Shown: piece after piece, positions 32,445 through 41,610 of the stretch
Layout of the letters: each line of letters begins with the position of its first letter
How positions within the stretch are numbered: the first letter of the stretch is position 1
NCBI GenBank assembly: GCA_021648045.1
Contig: JAKITM010000008.1
Span: forward strand, 1-43,476
Source: Lysobacterales bacterium
GTDB lineage: Bacteria; Pseudomonadota; Gammaproteobacteria; Xanthomonadales; SZUA-36
Direction: 5' to 3'
Length of the DNA: 43,476 nt
Position numbers and translations under genes: made by a program
Notes under the pieces: model-generated
Told to the model about the DNA's origin: nothing
What the model saw: only the letters and a program-made list of their open reading frames with translations
Databases searched by the model: none

Positions 32445-33617
32445 CTAAAGAAACTGTTCCTGCAAGACATTCAAGTGCCGCCAACCCAATGCACTGCTAA
32501 CCAATAGCTGCTTGTGATCAAGCAACAAACCACTAGCAACCATTTTCTTGACCAGCTCCTCAACCCGCTCCCAAGAAAGCCCGGTACGCACTGAAAAATC
32601 TGTCTTGCGCACACCTTCTTTCAGTCGTAGCTGGTTCAGAAAAAATTCAAATATTAAATCCTTACTTTCCAATTGCCATTTCTTGCTGATAAAAGTAGCG
32701 TCCCTTTGTTCCAAATAGGTATCGGGGTGGCGGTGTTTGGCAGTGCGTATAACTCTGTTCTGCGCTGCCAAAGTAAGCTTGCCATGCGCACCGGCGCCAA
32801 TCCCAAGGTAGTCACCAAAGCGCCAGTAGTTAAGATTATGCTGGCTGCGATAATCGATATTTTTTGAGGTTTTTGCCCAAGCTGATACTTCATACTGCAC
32901 AAAACCTGCGGCCTGCAACAACTCGGCGCAACTGTCCTCAATATCCGCCAGCTTGTCATTATCGGGCAAGCCGGCGGGTGGCTTATGCGCAAACAGGGTA
33001 TTGGGTTCCATGGTCAACTGATAATGCGAGATATGCTGAGGCGCGCAATTTATCGCTGCCTGCAAATCCGCCAGTGCCTGTTCCTGCGTCTGCCCAGGCA
33101 GGCCAAACATCAAATCCAGATTAAAATTATCCGCGCCGGCCGCCTGCAAACCAGATACCGCTTGCCGAATTTCATCACTGGCATGAATTCTACCCAGGGT
33201 TTTAAGTTGCTGATCGGAAAAACTTTGCGCACCGAGTGAAAAACGCGTAATACCAGCCTCAATATAGGCCGCGAAACTGTCATGTTCCAGCGTGCCGGGG
33301 TTAGCCTCCATGGTGATTTCTGCTGCCGGTGAAATGGTAATGCGCGCGCGCACGCCACTGATAATCTCAGCGATAGCATTGGCAGGAAAAAGACTGGGAG
33401 TGCCACCACCAATAAAAATTGAATGTACGGGTCGACCCCAGACCATTGGTAGATCAGCCTCAAGGTCATGTAGCAATGCAGCAATATACTGCGAAACAGG
33501 TAGTTCACCTTTAATTGCATGCGAATTAAAATCGCAATACGGGCATTTACGCACACACCAAGGGATATGGATGTACAAGCTTAGCGGCGGGTTGCTTAGC
33601 TGGATTTCATTGCTCAT
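32445..33617 (-). CDS. hemW: Radical SAM family heme chaperone HemW
   Basis: 390 residues. The radical SAM cluster motif is CxxxCxxC (C21, C25, C28: CVRKCPYC), followed by the HemW-type DFNSH; coproporphyrinogen dehydrogenase HemN has a different N-terminal region. FIGGGTPS, EANPG and the C-terminal HemN-C winged-helix domain (LKEGVRKTDFSVRTGL) are present. The protein binds heme and likely delivers it to respiratory enzymes. Its ATG lies 11 bp inside the end of rdgB, and the rph-rdgB-hemW run fits other gammaproteobacteria, where rdgB and hemW are paired. Confidence 0.94.
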   Translation of the reverse strand: MSNEIQLSNPPLSLYIHIPWCVRKCPYCDFNSHAIKGELPVSQYIAALLHDLEADLPMVWGRPVHSIFIGGGTPSLFPANAIAEIISGVRARITISPAAEITMEANPGTLEHDSFAAYIEAGITRFSLGAQSFSDQQLKTLGRIHASDEIRQAVSGLQAAGADNFNLDLMFGLPGQTQEQALADLQAAINCAPQHISHYQLTMEPNTLFAHKPPAGLPDNDKLADIEDSCAELLQAAGFVQYEVSAWAKTSKNIDYRSQHNLNYWRFGDYLGIGAGAHGKLTLAAQNRVIRTAKHRHPDTYLEQRDATFISKKWQLESKDLIFEFFLNQLRLKEGVRKTDFSVRTGLSWERVEELVKKMVASGLLLDHKQLLVSSALGWRHLNVLQEQFL

Positions 33618-34218
33618 TGAATGACCAGAAATTACGGATTTGCTTAATCAACTGAACCATCGCCAAACCACGATGACTGAATTGGTTTTTCTCGGCAAAC
33701 GCAAGCTCCGCCGCACTACAGTCCATGCCTTCGGGCGCAAACAGAGGGTCATAACCAAAGCCTTGCCTACCTTGCAGCTCATTGAGAATAAGCCCCTGCC
33801 AGCGGCCCAATGCCAGTAGCGGCAATGGATCTGCCGCTGCAGAAACTGCAGCTATCTGGCAGATAAAATAAGCTTGGCGCTGGTCGCCGTGTAAATCGCT
33901 CATTGCTTGAAGCAATTTTTGGTTGTTTTTTTCTGCATTGGCATCTTCACCCGCATAACGGGCGGAATACACCCCGGGCGCACCCGCTAGTGCTGGAACA
34001 ACTAGGCCGGAGTCATCGGCAATGGCTGGCAGACCGGTTATGCGCGCGGCATGCCGTGCTTTAATTAATGCATTTTCGATAAATCCAGGGCCCGGTTCGT
34101 CAACTTCTGTTACCCCGAGTTCCGACTGCGCCAACACTTCGAACCCCAGCGGTGCGAGTAACTCCCGCATTTCAACTAACTTACCGGGATTCCCCGTTGC
34201 CAGCACCAGTTGTTGCAT
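33607..34218 (-). CDS. rdgB: XTP/dITP diphosphatase (HAM1/RdgB)
   Basis: 203 residues. Removes deaminated purine nucleoside triphosphates (dITP, XTP) to keep them out of DNA and RNA. Signatures are LATGNPGKLVEM at the N-terminus, ADDSGLVVPAL, GAPGVYSARYAG, GFGYDPLF and the SHRG near the end. The internal stretch about 125-140 (AVSAAADPLPLLA) is slightly unusual in length, but the fold elements are complete. The ATG overlaps the rph stop as TAATG. Confidence 0.95.
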   Translation of the reverse strand: MQQLVLATGNPGKLVEMRELLAPLGFEVLAQSELGVTEVDEPGPGFIENALIKARHAARITGLPAIADDSGLVVPALAGAPGVYSARYAGEDANAEKNNQKLLQAMSDLHGDQRQAYFICQIAAVSAAADPLPLLALGRWQGLILNELQGRQGFGYDPLFAPEGMDCSAAELAFAEKNQFSHRGLAMVQLIKQIRNFWSFNEQ

Positions 34219-34958
34219 TAGTCCTGACTCAGAGCTTCTAATTGGGCAGATTGTAATTGCTGAATACCACTCCAGGCCAAAGCCAACATATCGGTCAATT
34301 CCTGCGGCCGGAATGCATGACCCTCGGCTGTGCCCTGAATTTCTATATAACCACCGCCGTCATTCATAACTACATTCATATCAGTACCGGCCTCAGAGTC
34401 TTCTGGGTAATCCAGGTCTAGCACTGCTTTGCCCTCATACATACCAACTGAAACCGCCGCCACCTGACCGTGAATCGGGTCTTTTTTTAGGCGTTTGCGG
34501 TTCAGCAGACCATTACAGGCATCTACCAACGCCACATAAGCACCGGTAATTGCTGCGGTCCGGGTGCCGCCATCGGCTTGTAGGACATCACAATCGAGGG
34601 TAATGGTTCTTTCACCCAAAGCCTCAAGATCAACTACCGCGCGCAAACTGCGACCGATTAGGCGTTGAATTTCCTGGGTACGACCACTTTGTTTACCGCG
34701 GGCCGCTTCCCGACCCATGCGACTGCCGGTTGAACGGGGCAACATGCCGTATTCGGCAGTTACCCAGCCGCGACCTTTACCGCGCAAAAAGTGCGGAACG
34801 CGCTCTTCAACACTGGCTGTACAGAGCACTCGGGTTTGGCCACAACTGATCAACACCGAACCCTCGGCGTGGCATGTAAAGTGGCGCTGAATGTCTATTT
34901 TGCGTAATTGCTCCGGGCTTCTACCGCTGGGGCGAAAGTTTTGTTGTTCGTTTGTCAT
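34218..34958 (-). CDS. rph: Ribonuclease PH
   Basis: Phosphorolytic 3' exonuclease that trims tRNA precursors. I place the start at the ATG 34956-34958 with AGGA seven bases upstream, giving 246 residues (E. coli 238); a more upstream ATG in the same frame would add 55 unrelated residues running through the promoter region shared with yicC. Signatures are RPSGRSPEQLR, EGSVLISCGQTRVLC, RSTGSRMGREAARGKQSGR in two pieces, and CDVLQADGGTRTA. Divergent from yicC with 78 bp between starts. Confidence 0.96.
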   Translation of the reverse strand: MTNEQQNFRPSGRSPEQLRKIDIQRHFTCHAEGSVLISCGQTRVLCTASVEERVPHFLRGKGRGWVTAEYGMLPRSTGSRMGREAARGKQSGRTQEIQRLIGRSLRAVVDLEALGERTITLDCDVLQADGGTRTAAITGAYVALVDACNGLLNRKRLKKDPIHGQVAAVSVGMYEGKAVLDLDYPEDSEAGTDMNVVMNDGGGYIEIQGTAEGHAFRPQELTDMLALAWSGIQQLQSAQLEALSQD

Positions 34959-35036
34959 TATAATTCCTGTTGTTTGGCGGGGATTCTCAGCTTGATTCAT
35001 GAGATAATCACCCATTATATATCTATCGGGCTCACA

Positions 35037-35909
35037 ATGATTAAAAGCATGACTGCCTATGCAGGCACAGAAAAACAATTTCCTTTTGGCCGGTTGGCGT
35101 TGGAAATCCGCAGTGTAAACCATCGCTACCTAGATATTCATCCGCATCTGCCGGAAGATTTTCGTGCCCTTGAACCGGCCATTCGTGAGCGCCTTGCGGA
35201 TACACTTCAGCGCGGAAAAATTGATATTAATCTGCGTTTCCACCCCCAAGGAACAACTGTTACCGGTGGTTTAAAGTTAAATCAGGAACTTGCCACAGCC
35301 TTACTTGATATACACGAACAGCTGGAAAAGTTAAGCGGTCAACAACAAGACCCCAGTCTGCTTGCACTGATGCGTTGGCCGGACTTATTGCTTGAAGAAA
35401 CCGGCGATATGCAGCCAATTTATACCGCCGCACTGGAAATGCTGGATGAGGCACTGGTAGAGCTAGTGGCTGCGCGCCAGCGTGAGGGCGAAAAAATTGA
35501 ACAGATGATTACCGAGCGCCTAGACGGCATTGATACTTGGGTACACAATGTTAGTGGCTGGCTGCCGGAAATTCGCGAGAAGCTGCGTCAACGACTGACC
35601 GAAAAAGTCACCGCATTTGCTCAACAAAGCCTTGACCCCGGCCGACTCGAACAGGAAATTGCGATTCTGGCACAGAAAATGGATGTGGATGAAGAGCTCG
35701 ACCGACTCGGCGCACATATTAGCGAAGCCCGGCATATTCTGCAGCGGGACGAGGCTGTTGGCAGACGGCTGGATTTCCTGATGCAGGAATTCAACCGTGA
35801 ATCCAACACTTTGGGTTCCAAGTCTGTTGATGAAAAAACTTCCAAGGCCTCGGTTGAATTAAAAGTTCTTATCGAGCAGATGCGGGAGCAAATTCAGAAT
35901 GTCGAATAG
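35037..35909 (+). CDS. yicC: YicC/YloC-family endoribonuclease
   Basis: 290 residues from the ATG at 35037 (MIKSMTAYAG), the usual start of this family; an upstream ATG at 34908 would add 43 residues overlapping rph on the other strand. N-terminal YicC-like domain with EIRSVNHRYLDIHPHLPEDFR, long central coiled coil, and the DUF1732 end with LDFLMQEFNRESNTLGSKS. YicC homologues are RNases that affect small-RNA stability. It overlaps gmk by 11 bp, so the two are co-translated. Confidence 0.94.
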   Translation: MIKSMTAYAGTEKQFPFGRLALEIRSVNHRYLDIHPHLPEDFRALEPAIRERLADTLQRGKIDINLRFHPQGTTVTGGLKLNQELATALLDIHEQLEKLSGQQQDPSLLALMRWPDLLLEETGDMQPIYTAALEMLDEALVELVAARQREGEKIEQMITERLDGIDTWVHNVSGWLPEIREKLRQRLTEKVTAFAQQSLDPGRLEQEIAILAQKMDVDEELDRLGAHISEARHILQRDEAVGRRLDFLMQEFNRESNTLGSKSVDEKTSKASVELKVLIEQMREQIQNVE

Positions 35910-36546
35910 CAACAGCGGGAACACTGGCTGCTGCGGCAACCTATATATTATTGCTGCACCCTCCGGCGCTGGAAAATCCAGCCTAGTAAATGCCTTGCTC
36001 GCAAACGATAAACAAGTTGCCCTGTCTATATCGACCACCACTCGCCCGCCAAGGCCTGGCGAAATTGAAGCCGAGCATTACCACTTTGTCAGCGAGGATA
36101 GCTTCGAGGCCAGCCGTAAGGCTGGGGAATTTCTAGAATACGCAAAGGTCTTTGATAATTGGTACGCCACCAGCAGCAAAGTGATAACCAGCACACTTGA
36201 GCAGGGCCAGGATATAATTCTTGAAATCGACTGGCAGGGCGCACGCCAAGTAAAGGCTAAGTTTCCCTCCGCTATTGGCATATTCATCCTGCCGCCATCA
36301 CTGCAGAGCCTGCGCCAGCGGCTGGGTAAACGCGGACAGGATAGCGAGGCCACCATCGACCGGCGAATGGCTGATGCACAACTGGAAATCTCCCATTGGG
36401 TAGAGTTCGACTATCTTATTATCAACGATGATTTTGCTATCGCCCTGCAAGATATGGCTACTATTTTCAGCGCCGCGCGGCTATCATCAAACTATCAGCG
36501 CCTGCAACAGCAGAAATTGTTGGAAGATTTACTAAAAACCGACTAA
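35899..36546 (+). CDS. gmk: Guanylate kinase
   Basis: 215 residues. Converts GMP to GDP with ATP. The P-loop is at about residues 20-28 (APSGAGKSS), followed by STTTRPPRPGE for GMP binding and ILEIDWQGARQV. An extra N-terminal stretch with two cysteines (SNSNSGNTGCCGN) is slightly longer than usual. It starts inside yicC and is followed by rpoZ after 43 bp, as in many gammaproteobacteria. Confidence 0.96.
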   Translation: MSNSNSGNTGCCGNLYIIAAPSGAGKSSLVNALLANDKQVALSISTTTRPPRPGEIEAEHYHFVSEDSFEASRKAGEFLEYAKVFDNWYATSSKVITSTLEQGQDIILEIDWQGARQVKAKFPSAIGIFILPPSLQSLRQRLGKRGQDSEATIDRRMADAQLEISHWVEFDYLIINDDFAIALQDMATIFSAARLSSNYQRLQQQKLLEDLLKTD

Positions 36547-36589
36547 AATACGCGGTTCGACTTTTAATGACTTATTTTGGAATAGAAAA

Positions 36590-36877
36590 ATGGCACGAAT
36601 TACTGTAGAAGATTGCCTTGAGCACATCGATAACCGCTTTGACCTGGTTTTGACAGCCACTAAACGAGCGCGTCAAATTTCACATGGCGCAGAACCCTTG
36701 TTAGCTGTTGAAAATGATAAAGCCACTGTTATTGCCCTGCGCGAAATTGCCGAAGGTCTTATCAATGAAAGCAATGTTGACATCTTGCAAGCGGAGCTCG
36801 ACACTGCGGCAGAGTTTGCACAAGCTGCTGAAGCTGAAGCTGCGATAGAAGCGCGGATTAAAGCCGAAGCCGGCTAA
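36590..36877 (+). CDS. rpoZ: DNA-directed RNA polymerase omega subunit
   Basis: 95 residues with the standard omega start (MARITVEDCLEHIDNRFDLV) and ALREIAEGLI. Omega helps assemble RNA polymerase and carries a ppGpp-binding site, which fits its position directly before spoT (8 bp gap). The C-terminal tail is Ala/Glu-rich and not conserved. Confidence 0.96.
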   Translation: MARITVEDCLEHIDNRFDLVLTATKRARQISHGAEPLLAVENDKATVIALREIAEGLINESNVDILQAELDTAAEFAQAAEAEAAIEARIKAEAG

Positions 36878-36885
36878 TAGCGTAA

Positions 36886-39018
36886 ATGTCATTAGCGGCA
36901 ACCTTTCCGCAAGCGGTTCTTGATCTCAGGGATTTGCTTAACACTTATCTGGATCCGGACAAGGTTGCCATTATTCTTAATGCCTACAAAGTAGGTGCTG
37001 ATGCGCATGCAGGGCAGACCCGCAAGAGCGGAGAAGCCTATATTCTCCATCCGGTAGAGGTTGCCGGAATCCTTGCCAGAATGCGCATGGATTACGCCAG
37101 TGTCGCCGCCGCCATCCTGCACGACACCCTTGAAGACACTTATCTAGATAAACACCAACTCAGCCAGCAATTTGGCGATGAAATTGCAGAGCTAGTCGAC
37201 GGTGTCACCAAACTCGACAAAATAAAATTCCGCACCCGCCAAGAAGCCGATGCGGAGAGCTTCCGTAAATTATTATTGGCGATGTCAGAAGACCTGCGGG
37301 TAATCTTCATCAAGCTTGCCGACCGCATGCATAATATGCGCACTTTGGGTGCAATGCAACCGGACTCCCGCCGGCGGATTGCTCGCGAAACACTCAGCAT
37401 TTATGCCCCGATTGCCGACCGACTGGGCATGAATAGCGTTAAGTCTGAGCTCGAAGAACTGGGCTTCAAGAACCTTTACCCCTGGCGTTATAAAGTGCTG
37501 ATTGAACAGGTTGAAGCCATCGCCGGCGAACGCCAAGTCATCGTTGACTCCATCACCCAAGACATCAAAAAACGCCTGGATGAAGCCGGTCTGCCACAAC
37601 GCATCATCGGCCGGGAAAAAACCCCCTACAGCATCTACATGAAGATGCAAAATCAGAACTTGTCCTTTTCTGATGTTACCGATGTTTACGCCTTCCGTAT
37701 CATTGCTCAATCAGTGCCTCATTGTTACCAAGCGCTTGGGGTAGCGCATAACCTTTATCCGCCCAAACAAGGTGCCTTCAAAGATTACATCGCCCTGCCT
37801 AAAGCCAATGGTTATCAGTCACTGCATACCGTGCTTCACAGTCCATACAATGTCCCGGTTGAAATTCAAATTCGCACCGAGGAAATGGATTTAGTTGCAG
37901 AACAGGGTGCTGCCGCTCACTGGTTATATAAAAGCAGCGACAGCAAAAGTGTTTCTACCGCCGTACGCGCACGCCAATGGCTGATGCGCTTGGTGGATAT
38001 TCAAAAACACACAGGCGATTCTCTGGAATTTCTTGAAGATGCAAAATCTGATCTTTTCCCGGATGAAATTTTTGTGTTCACTCCCAAAGGTAAAATCATT
38101 AGCCTGCGGAAAGGTGCCAGCGCGTTGGATTTTGCCTATGCGATTCATACTCAAGTCGGCGATCAGGCAAAAACTGCCATCGTTGACAAACATGTTGTAC
38201 CCCTTGGCACACCGTTAGATAACGGCCAAACCATTAACATCGAAACAGATGAAAATGTTCAGCCGGTTACCGAATGGCTGCAAATTGTTGCTACCGCTAA
38301 AGCCCGCGCTGCCATCCGCCACCACCTCAAGAACCTGGGTGCCGAAGATACCGTCAGCCTTGGCAACCAGCTGCTGGAAAAAGCACTGTTGGCGCGTAAC
38401 AGCTCGCTTGAAGCGATCTCTTCACGCAGACTGCGTAAATACCTGAAGAAAAACCGCTACCAAAATATCGAAGAGCTATTTACCGACCTAGCCTTAGGGC
38501 AACAACTGGCCAATCTGACCGCCGCAGTATTAGCGCCGGACAAGCTACGGCGACTGAGCTCGAAAGAAGTTATAGCAGAAGCGCTCACCGTTGTCGGATC
38601 TGAAGGCAGCGCTTTAAATTTTGGCAATTGTTGCTATCCCATTCCGGGTGATGAAGTAATGGCTTATCTGTCTGCTGGCAAAGGCGTGGTTGTACATCGC
38701 CTGGAATGCAACAATGTAGGCGCGTACCGCAAACACCCCGATCGGTGTTTAGATGTACAGTGGGCGGGGATTACTACTGGAACTTTTGAGGTTGCACTGA
38801 CGATTCTGGCACGGAATATTTCCGGGGTACTTGCCTCTATTTCCGCGAGCATCGGCGATGCTGGCGCCAATATCGAAAAAGTCCAGCAGTCGGAAACCAA
38901 CCCGGATACAGCAACCTTACTATTCCATGTTTTGGTCCAAGACCGCAATCACATGGCAAAAGTTATCCGCCGCCTGCGGCGTAATGCCAATGTGTTGCGG
39001 GTAACCCGAAAAATTTAA
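36886..39018 (+). CDS. spoT: Bifunctional (p)ppGpp synthetase/hydrolase SpoT
   Basis: 710 residues (E. coli SpoT 702). It degrades and, at lower level, makes the alarmone (p)ppGpp. The HD hydrolase is intact: H55, H79-D80 (ILHDTLEDT, ED 83-84) and the downstream DRMHN. The synthetase domain follows (about 235-345) with VYAFRII and ALPKANGYQSLHT, then TGS (about 390-450), helical/ZFD region and C-terminal ACT domain (about 635-710). The synthetase RXKD signature reads AFKD (residues 297-300): the leading Arg is Ala. Bifunctional enzymes usually have Arg there, so synthesis may be weaker. The gene follows rpoZ in the standard order. Confidence 0.95.
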   Translation: MSLAATFPQAVLDLRDLLNTYLDPDKVAIILNAYKVGADAHAGQTRKSGEAYILHPVEVAGILARMRMDYASVAAAILHDTLEDTYLDKHQLSQQFGDEIAELVDGVTKLDKIKFRTRQEADAESFRKLLLAMSEDLRVIFIKLADRMHNMRTLGAMQPDSRRRIARETLSIYAPIADRLGMNSVKSELEELGFKNLYPWRYKVLIEQVEAIAGERQVIVDSITQDIKKRLDEAGLPQRIIGREKTPYSIYMKMQNQNLSFSDVTDVYAFRIIAQSVPHCYQALGVAHNLYPPKQGAFKDYIALPKANGYQSLHTVLHSPYNVPVEIQIRTEEMDLVAEQGAAAHWLYKSSDSKSVSTAVRARQWLMRLVDIQKHTGDSLEFLEDAKSDLFPDEIFVFTPKGKIISLRKGASALDFAYAIHTQVGDQAKTAIVDKHVVPLGTPLDNGQTINIETDENVQPVTEWLQIVATAKARAAIRHHLKNLGAEDTVSLGNQLLEKALLARNSSLEAISSRRLRKYLKKNRYQNIEELFTDLALGQQLANLTAAVLAPDKLRRLSSKEVIAEALTVVGSEGSALNFGNCCYPIPGDEVMAYLSAGKGVVVHRLECNNVGAYRKHPDRCLDVQWAGITTGTFEVALTILARNISGVLASISASIGDAGANIEKVQQSETNPDTATLLFHVLVQDRNHMAKVIRRLRRNANVLRVTRKI

Positions 39019-39064
39019 GCCATACTTTTAAGTCAAAGCTAATAATACTTGCAGGAGATATAAC

Positions 39065-39454
39065 GTGAAAGATGTTATCCACACCAAGCAAGCCCCGGCA
39101 ACCATTGGCCCCTATTCTCAAGCTGTAAACGTCGGCGGCACAATTTATCTCTCCGGACAGATCCCGCTAGATGCCAGCAGCGGTAAGTTAATTGATGGCG
39201 ATTTTACAGCCCGAGTACAGCAGGTACTAAAAAATCTCTCGGCGGTCTGCACCGCAGCCGGTGGTAATATTAATGATATCGTCAAGTTAAATGTCTACCT
39301 GACTGATCTTGGTGAGTTTGAAACTGTAAATACTATTATGGCCGAGGTTTTTAACCCACCCTATCCTGCCCGTGCTGCAGTCCAAGTAGCCGCGCTACCT
39401 AAGGGTACAGATGTAGAAATGGACGCAATCATGGTTCTCCCACCTAAGAAGTGA
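39065..39454 (+). CDS. ridA: RidA family enamine/imine deaminase
   Basis: 129 residues, standard RidA length. Hydrolyses reactive 2-aminoacrylate and other enamines made by PLP dehydratases. The key arginine is R103 (YPARAAVQV) with E118 in VEMDAIMV, and GPYSQAV near the N-terminus. GTG start at 39065 with AGGAG eight bases upstream. Its stop overlaps the recG start (GTGA). The spoT-ridA-recG order is common in gammaproteobacteria. Confidence 0.95.
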   Translation: MKDVIHTKQAPATIGPYSQAVNVGGTIYLSGQIPLDASSGKLIDGDFTARVQQVLKNLSAVCTAAGGNINDIVKLNVYLTDLGEFETVNTIMAEVFNPPYPARAAVQVAALPKGTDVEMDAIMVLPPKK

Positions 39455-41544
39455 CCGAGCAATCCCGACTCAGTGACTCTGTGCGTATACTGCGTGGGGT
39501 TGGCCCGGGCATGCAGGAAGGCCTGAAGAAACTCGGCATCGAGTCTGTTGCCGACCTGCTATTTCATTTGCCCATGCGTTACGAAGACCGTAGTCAGACA
39601 AAATCAATTGGCGATTGCCGACCTGGCGACCGGGTATTGGTAGAAGGTTTTATTGATCACAGTAGTATTGTTAGACATCGACGCGCCATGCTGGTGGTCA
39701 CGCTCAGCGATGACACCGGCACACTCAACCTGAGATTTTTTAATTTCCATGCGGCCCAAATTCGCAGTTTATCCCGTGGTGTCAAGCTGCAGGCCTTCGG
39801 CGAAATTCGCGGCGGTGCTAGGGGCATTGAAATGATCCACCCCAGTTACCAGAAGAGCAAAGATGCGGATGATGAAGCGGATGCCAGGCTAACCCCGATT
39901 TATCCTTCCACTGAAGGGATTCGTCAGGCCAGCTGGATAAATCTCAGCGAACAAGCGCTGAAAATACTCCGGGAAGATACCAGCTCACTGACTGAATTGC
40001 TGCCGGCGGCGCTGCTACAACGACAACAACTCCCTGAACTAAAAACCGCCTTGCTGATGCTACACCGCCCGGATATCGATAGTGAGTTGGCCAATATGAA
40101 CCGCCTAGATGAAAACTTTCATCATCCGGCTCGCGACCGTCTGGTAATCGAAGAACTGCTGGCGCATCACCTCAGCATGCGCAGAATCCAACAACTTCAA
40201 CAACGCCGACAGGCCCAGGCATTTCCACTAGACTCCACTCTCGAAGACCGCTTTTTACAGCGGCTACCTTTTAAGTTAACCCCTGCGCAGCAACGGGTAA
40301 TCGCAGAAATTCAGCAGAACCTGAATCGACCACAACCCATGATGCGGTTATTGCAAGGTGATGTAGGTTGTGGGAAAACCGTGGTTGCAGCTCTCAGCTT
40401 GCTACCAATAGTTGCCGCTGGTTACCAGGTTGCAATTACCGCACCTACCGAACTGTTAGCCGAACAACACCGAGATTATTTTGCCCAAACCCTACAACCT
40501 CTGGGCATTGATACTGTTTGGTTATCCTCACGGGTAACCGGTAAGGCGCGCGAACAAGCCTTACATGCCATTGCAAACGGTGCTGCTGTGGTTGTCGGCA
40601 CTCATTCGCTGATGCAAAAAGCGGTGGTATTCAAACAACTCGGGCTGGTTATTATTGATGAGCAACATCGTTTTGGTGTTCATCAGCGCTTAGCCCTACG
40701 GGAAAAAGGCCAAAGTGCTGACCATTGGCCACACCAACTGATTATGACCGCCACACCAATACCACGCACATTGGCCATGACGGCCTATGCCGGCCTGCAA
40801 ATTTCGGTCATTGATGAATTGCCACCTGGACGCACAGCGGTTACAACTGTCGCCATCGACCAGCAACGGCGCGAACAAGTAATCCAAAGAATTGCGCTCG
40901 CTTGCCGCGAGGGTCGCCAAGCTTATTGGGTATGCACGCTGGTTGAGGAATCTGAATTATTAGAGGCCCAAGCCGCCGAAGACACTGCCCAACTATTGTC
41001 TGCCGAACTACCCGATATCAATATTGCTTTGGTGCACGGACGCATGAAACCCGCAGAAAAAAGCACCATTATGGCCGCCTTCCGCAGCGGTGAAATCAAA
41101 CTCCTGGTGGCCACCACTGTCATCGAGGTTGGTGTTGATGTGCCCAATGCATCGTTAATGGTCATTGATAATGCTGAACGACTTGGACTTTCCCAGTTGC
41201 ATCAACTGCGTGGCCGTGTCGGCAGAGGTTCAGAAAAATCCAGCTGTGTATTACTGTTTAAACCGCCGCTGGGGGAAACCGCAAGAGCCCGCCTGGACAT
41301 TATGCGTGCAACTAATGATGGTTTCCGTATCGCTGAAAAAGACCTCGAACTGCGCGGACCGGGTGAAGTATTAGGAACCCGTCAAACCGGAGCTTTACAG
41401 TTTCGACTGGCGGATCTTGCGCGTGATGCCGCATTAATTCAGCAGGTACCACAACTGGCGGAGTCTCTACTTAAAGATCAGCAACGAACCGATGCCCTGA
41501 TCGCCCGCTGGTTGGGAAATGCCGAACGCTATGCCGAGGCCTGA
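39451..41544 (+). CDS. recG: ATP-dependent DNA helicase RecG
   Basis: 697 residues, normal length. Reverses stalled forks and moves D-loops and R-loops. N-terminal wedge/OB domain (about 50-170), SF2 helicase with Walker A GDVGCGKT, DEQH box in VIIDEQHRFG, TATPIPRTLAMTAYAG, and late VIEVGVDVPNA and QLRGRVGRG. The RecG-type C-terminus (LELRGPGEVLGTRQTG) is complete. GTG start overlapping ridA. Converges with the TPR gene; no strong terminator is seen between them. Confidence 0.96.
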   Translation: MTEQSRLSDSVRILRGVGPGMQEGLKKLGIESVADLLFHLPMRYEDRSQTKSIGDCRPGDRVLVEGFIDHSSIVRHRRAMLVVTLSDDTGTLNLRFFNFHAAQIRSLSRGVKLQAFGEIRGGARGIEMIHPSYQKSKDADDEADARLTPIYPSTEGIRQASWINLSEQALKILREDTSSLTELLPAALLQRQQLPELKTALLMLHRPDIDSELANMNRLDENFHHPARDRLVIEELLAHHLSMRRIQQLQQRRQAQAFPLDSTLEDRFLQRLPFKLTPAQQRVIAEIQQNLNRPQPMMRLLQGDVGCGKTVVAALSLLPIVAAGYQVAITAPTELLAEQHRDYFAQTLQPLGIDTVWLSSRVTGKAREQALHAIANGAAVVVGTHSLMQKAVVFKQLGLVIIDEQHRFGVHQRLALREKGQSADHWPHQLIMTATPIPRTLAMTAYAGLQISVIDELPPGRTAVTTVAIDQQRREQVIQRIALACREGRQAYWVCTLVEESELLEAQAAEDTAQLLSAELPDINIALVHGRMKPAEKSTIMAAFRSGEIKLLVATTVIEVGVDVPNASLMVIDNAERLGLSQLHQLRGRVGRGSEKSSCVLLFKPPLGETARARLDIMRATNDGFRIAEKDLELRGPGEVLGTRQTGALQFRLADLARDAALIQQVPQLAESLLKDQQRTDALIARWLGNAERYAEA

Positions 41545-41610
41545 TCCTAGATTTCAACCCTAGAGTTCGTCGCTGCGAACATAATCCAGAATCTCCTCAC
41601 AAAGCACCAA

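Noticed and set aside
41565..41580. Hairpin GTTCG/CGAAC between recG and the TPR gene as terminator
   Set aside because: Only five pairs and no T run on either strand.
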